This document shows, piece by piece, positions 4,253-5,729 of a stretch of DNA of 5,729 nt. A program made the translations under genes and the position numbers. How positions within the stretch are numbered: position 1 is the stretch's first letter; each line of letters opens with the position of its first letter. The stretch lies in the NCBI GenBank assembly GCA_024762745.1, contig JANTGV010000089.1, positions 1 through 5,729 of the forward strand. The letters are read 5' to 3'. This DNA is from Sulfurimonas sp. (GTDB lineage Bacteria > Campylobacterota > Campylobacteria > Campylobacterales > Sulfurimonadaceae). Below the pieces are notes generated by a model, which was not told where the DNA came from, ran no database searches, and was given only the letters and a program-made list of their open reading frames with translations.

Positions 4253-5729
4253 ATGCAGATAAGCGGTGCACAAATGGTTATTGAAGCTTTTATCGCAGAA
4301 GGTGTAGACACAGTTTTTGGCTACCCTGGTGGAGCGATAATGAATGTTTACGATGAGATATATAAACAAGATGGATTCCAACATATTCTAAATCGTCATG
4401 AGCAAGCTTCAGTCCATGCTGCAGAGGGTTATGCAAAGGCTAGCGGTAAGGTCGGTGTTGCGATGATTACATCAGGTCCAGGTTTTACAAATGCAGTTAC
4501 AGGTTTAGCTGATGCCTATATGGACTCTGTACCTATGGTTGTTGTATCTGGTCAGGTCCCTATGAGTCTTATTGGTACTGATGGTTTTCAAGAGATTGAT
4601 GCTATTGGTATCTCTCGTCCATGTACAAAACATAACTATTTGGTTACTGACGCCAAAGATCTTCCTCGTGTACTTAAAGAGGCATTTTATATAGCTCGTT
4701 CTGGTCGTCCAGGTCCGGTCCATGTTGATATTCCTAAAGATGTTACAGCACAAATAGCTGAATTTAATTACGATATAGAACTTGAGCTTGAAACATACAA
4801 ACCTCATGTTAAAGGAAACCCTCGTCAGATTAAAAAAGCTATGGATGCTATCTCTAAAGCTAAACGTCCACTTTTTTACCTTGGTGGTGGTGTAATTAAT
4901 GCAAACGCATCATATGAAGTAAGAGAGTTAGTGCATAAAACAGGTATCCCTGCTGTTGAGACTCTAATGGCTAGAGGTGTTTTATCTCATGATGATGACT
5001 TGCTTGTTGATATGCTCGGTATGCATGGTTCTTATGCTGCTAATATGGCTATGAGTGAGACTGATATGGTTATTGCTCTTGGTGCAAGATTTGATGACCG
5101 TGTAACGGGTAAACTTTCTGAGTTTGCCAAAAATGCTGGTGTTATTCATGTAGATGTTGACCCTGCTTCTATTTCAAAGCTTGTAAACGCAGACTATCCG
5201 ATTGTTGGTGATGTTAAAAGCGTTGTGAACGATATGCTTGGTCAGGTAGATATAATTCATAGTGAGAACTATGAATCATGGAGAGAGACTATTAATAACT
5301 TTGCTGAGCTTCATCCTCTAACTTTCCATGAAGATACAGATAGAATTAAACCTCAATGGGTTATAAAGCGTGTTGGTGAACTTCTTGGCGACAGTGCCAA
5401 TATATCAACGGATGTTGGTCAGCATCAGATGTGGGCTGCACAGTTTTATCCGTTTAGCCGTCCAAACCAGTGGATAACTTCTGGTGGTCTTGGGACTATG
5501 GGTTTTGGTTTTCCAGCGGCTATCGGTGTAAAAGCAGCGACTCCAGATAAGACATCTATTAACTTTACAGGGGATGGTTCAATTCTCATGAATGTACAGG
5601 AGTTGATGACAGCAGTTGAGAAGAAGATACCAGTAATTAATATTATTCTTAATAATAATTTCTTGGGTATGGTTCGTCAGTGGCAGACACTCTTTTATGA
5701 TAAACGTCACTCAGAGACTGATTTAAGTG
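4253..5729 (+). CDS. ilvB: Acetolactate synthase (AHAS) large catalytic subunit, 3' end outside the window
   Basis: This ThDP- and FAD-dependent enzyme joins two pyruvates to 2-acetolactate (valine and leucine) or pyruvate plus 2-oxobutanoate to 2-aceto-2-hydroxybutanoate (isoleucine). The first 492 residues are present of a usual 560-600; the frame is still open at the edge. Landmarks are GYPGGA (23-28), the catalytic Glu50 in RHEQAS that activates ThDP, TSGPG (73-77), GTDGFQEID (108-116), TKHNY (125-129), the FAD/central domain with LGARFDDRVTG (276-286), and the ThDP/Mg motif GDGS (440-443) with its Asn around 467-469, followed by LGMVRQWQ (471-478). Trp477 corresponds to the Trp of plant AHAS known from herbicide resistance. 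Residue 111 is Gly where most family members have Ala. Arg is mostly CGT (12 of 17; the other five are AGA) and Gly and Val favour GGT and GTT, suggesting high expression. A small regulatory subunit gene (ilvH/ilvN) usually follows and would lie beyond the window. Confidence 0.98.
   Translation, partial: MQISGAQMVIEAFIAEGVDTVFGYPGGAIMNVYDEIYKQDGFQHILNRHEQASVHAAEGYAKASGKVGVAMITSGPGFTNAVTGLADAYMDSVPMVVVSGQVPMSLIGTDGFQEIDAIGISRPCTKHNYLVTDAKDLPRVLKEAFYIARSGRPGPVHVDIPKDVTAQIAEFNYDIELELETYKPHVKGNPRQIKKAMDAISKAKRPLFYLGGGVINANASYEVRELVHKTGIPAVETLMARGVLSHDDDLLVDMLGMHGSYAANMAMSETDMVIALGARFDDRVTGKLSEFAKNAGVIHVDVDPASISKLVNADYPIVGDVKSVVNDMLGQVDIIHSENYESWRETINNFAELHPLTFHEDTDRIKPQWVIKRVGELLGDSANISTDVGQHQMWAAQFYPFSRPNQWITSGGLGTMGFGFPAAIGVKAATPDKTSINFTGDGSILMNVQELMTAVEKKIPVINIILNNNFLGMVRQWQTLFYDKRHSETDLS

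Noticed and set aside
4505..4807. A 100-codon open frame on the minus strand inside ilvB
   Set aside because: It is antisense to conserved AHAS sequence, has no recognisable domain and no convincing ribosome site.
1..5729. CRISPR array, insertion sequence, phage or defence system
   Set aside because: There are no spaced direct repeats at DNA level, no transposase or integrase motifs and no terminal inverted repeats. The genes are core metabolism plus one scaffold-like protein.

Overview
The window looks like ordinary chromosomal DNA from a low-GC member of the Campylobacterota (formerly Epsilonproteobacteria), most likely a Sulfurimonas-like organism. The reasons are the AT-rich coding sequence with many AGA, ATA and TTA codons, promoters that show a clear TATAAT -10 box but no recognisable -35 box, and the protein families present. 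The genus assignment is an inference from style and content, not from a database match.

Layout, left to right, with all real genes on the + strand. Positions 2-298 hold the decayed 3' end of an EAL-domain (cyclic-di-GMP phosphodiesterase type) gene, broken by in-frame TAG codons at 86-88 and 254-256. A short AT-rich gap (299-376) carries a weak hairpin and a TATAAT promoter. Then come three closely packed genes: a small CoA-binding (YccU-type) Rossmann protein (377-802), threonine ammonia-lyase ilvA with a C-terminal ACT domain and a TTG start (815-2017), and a 708-residue protein combining a seven-bladed WD40-like propeller with a helical-repeat domain (2025-4151). The gaps of 12 and 7 bases suggest one operon. 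After a 101-base gap with its own TATAAT and a strong Shine-Dalgarno site comes ilvB, the acetolactate synthase large subunit (4253 to beyond the right edge).

IlvA makes 2-oxobutanoate from threonine. IlvB condenses 2-oxobutanoate (or pyruvate) with pyruvate-derived hydroxyethyl-ThDP, which is the next committed step towards isoleucine (or valine and leucine). The two metabolic genes are therefore functionally linked, and the WD40 protein sits between them with no obvious metabolic role.

The most interesting object is the WD40 protein. Its C-terminal half contains four copies of an approximately 84-residue helical repeat in very regular register, giving a propeller-plus-solenoid architecture otherwise best known from eukaryotic coat and scaffold proteins. 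The second point of interest is the decaying EAL gene. I see no CRISPR array, insertion sequence, RNA gene or defence system.
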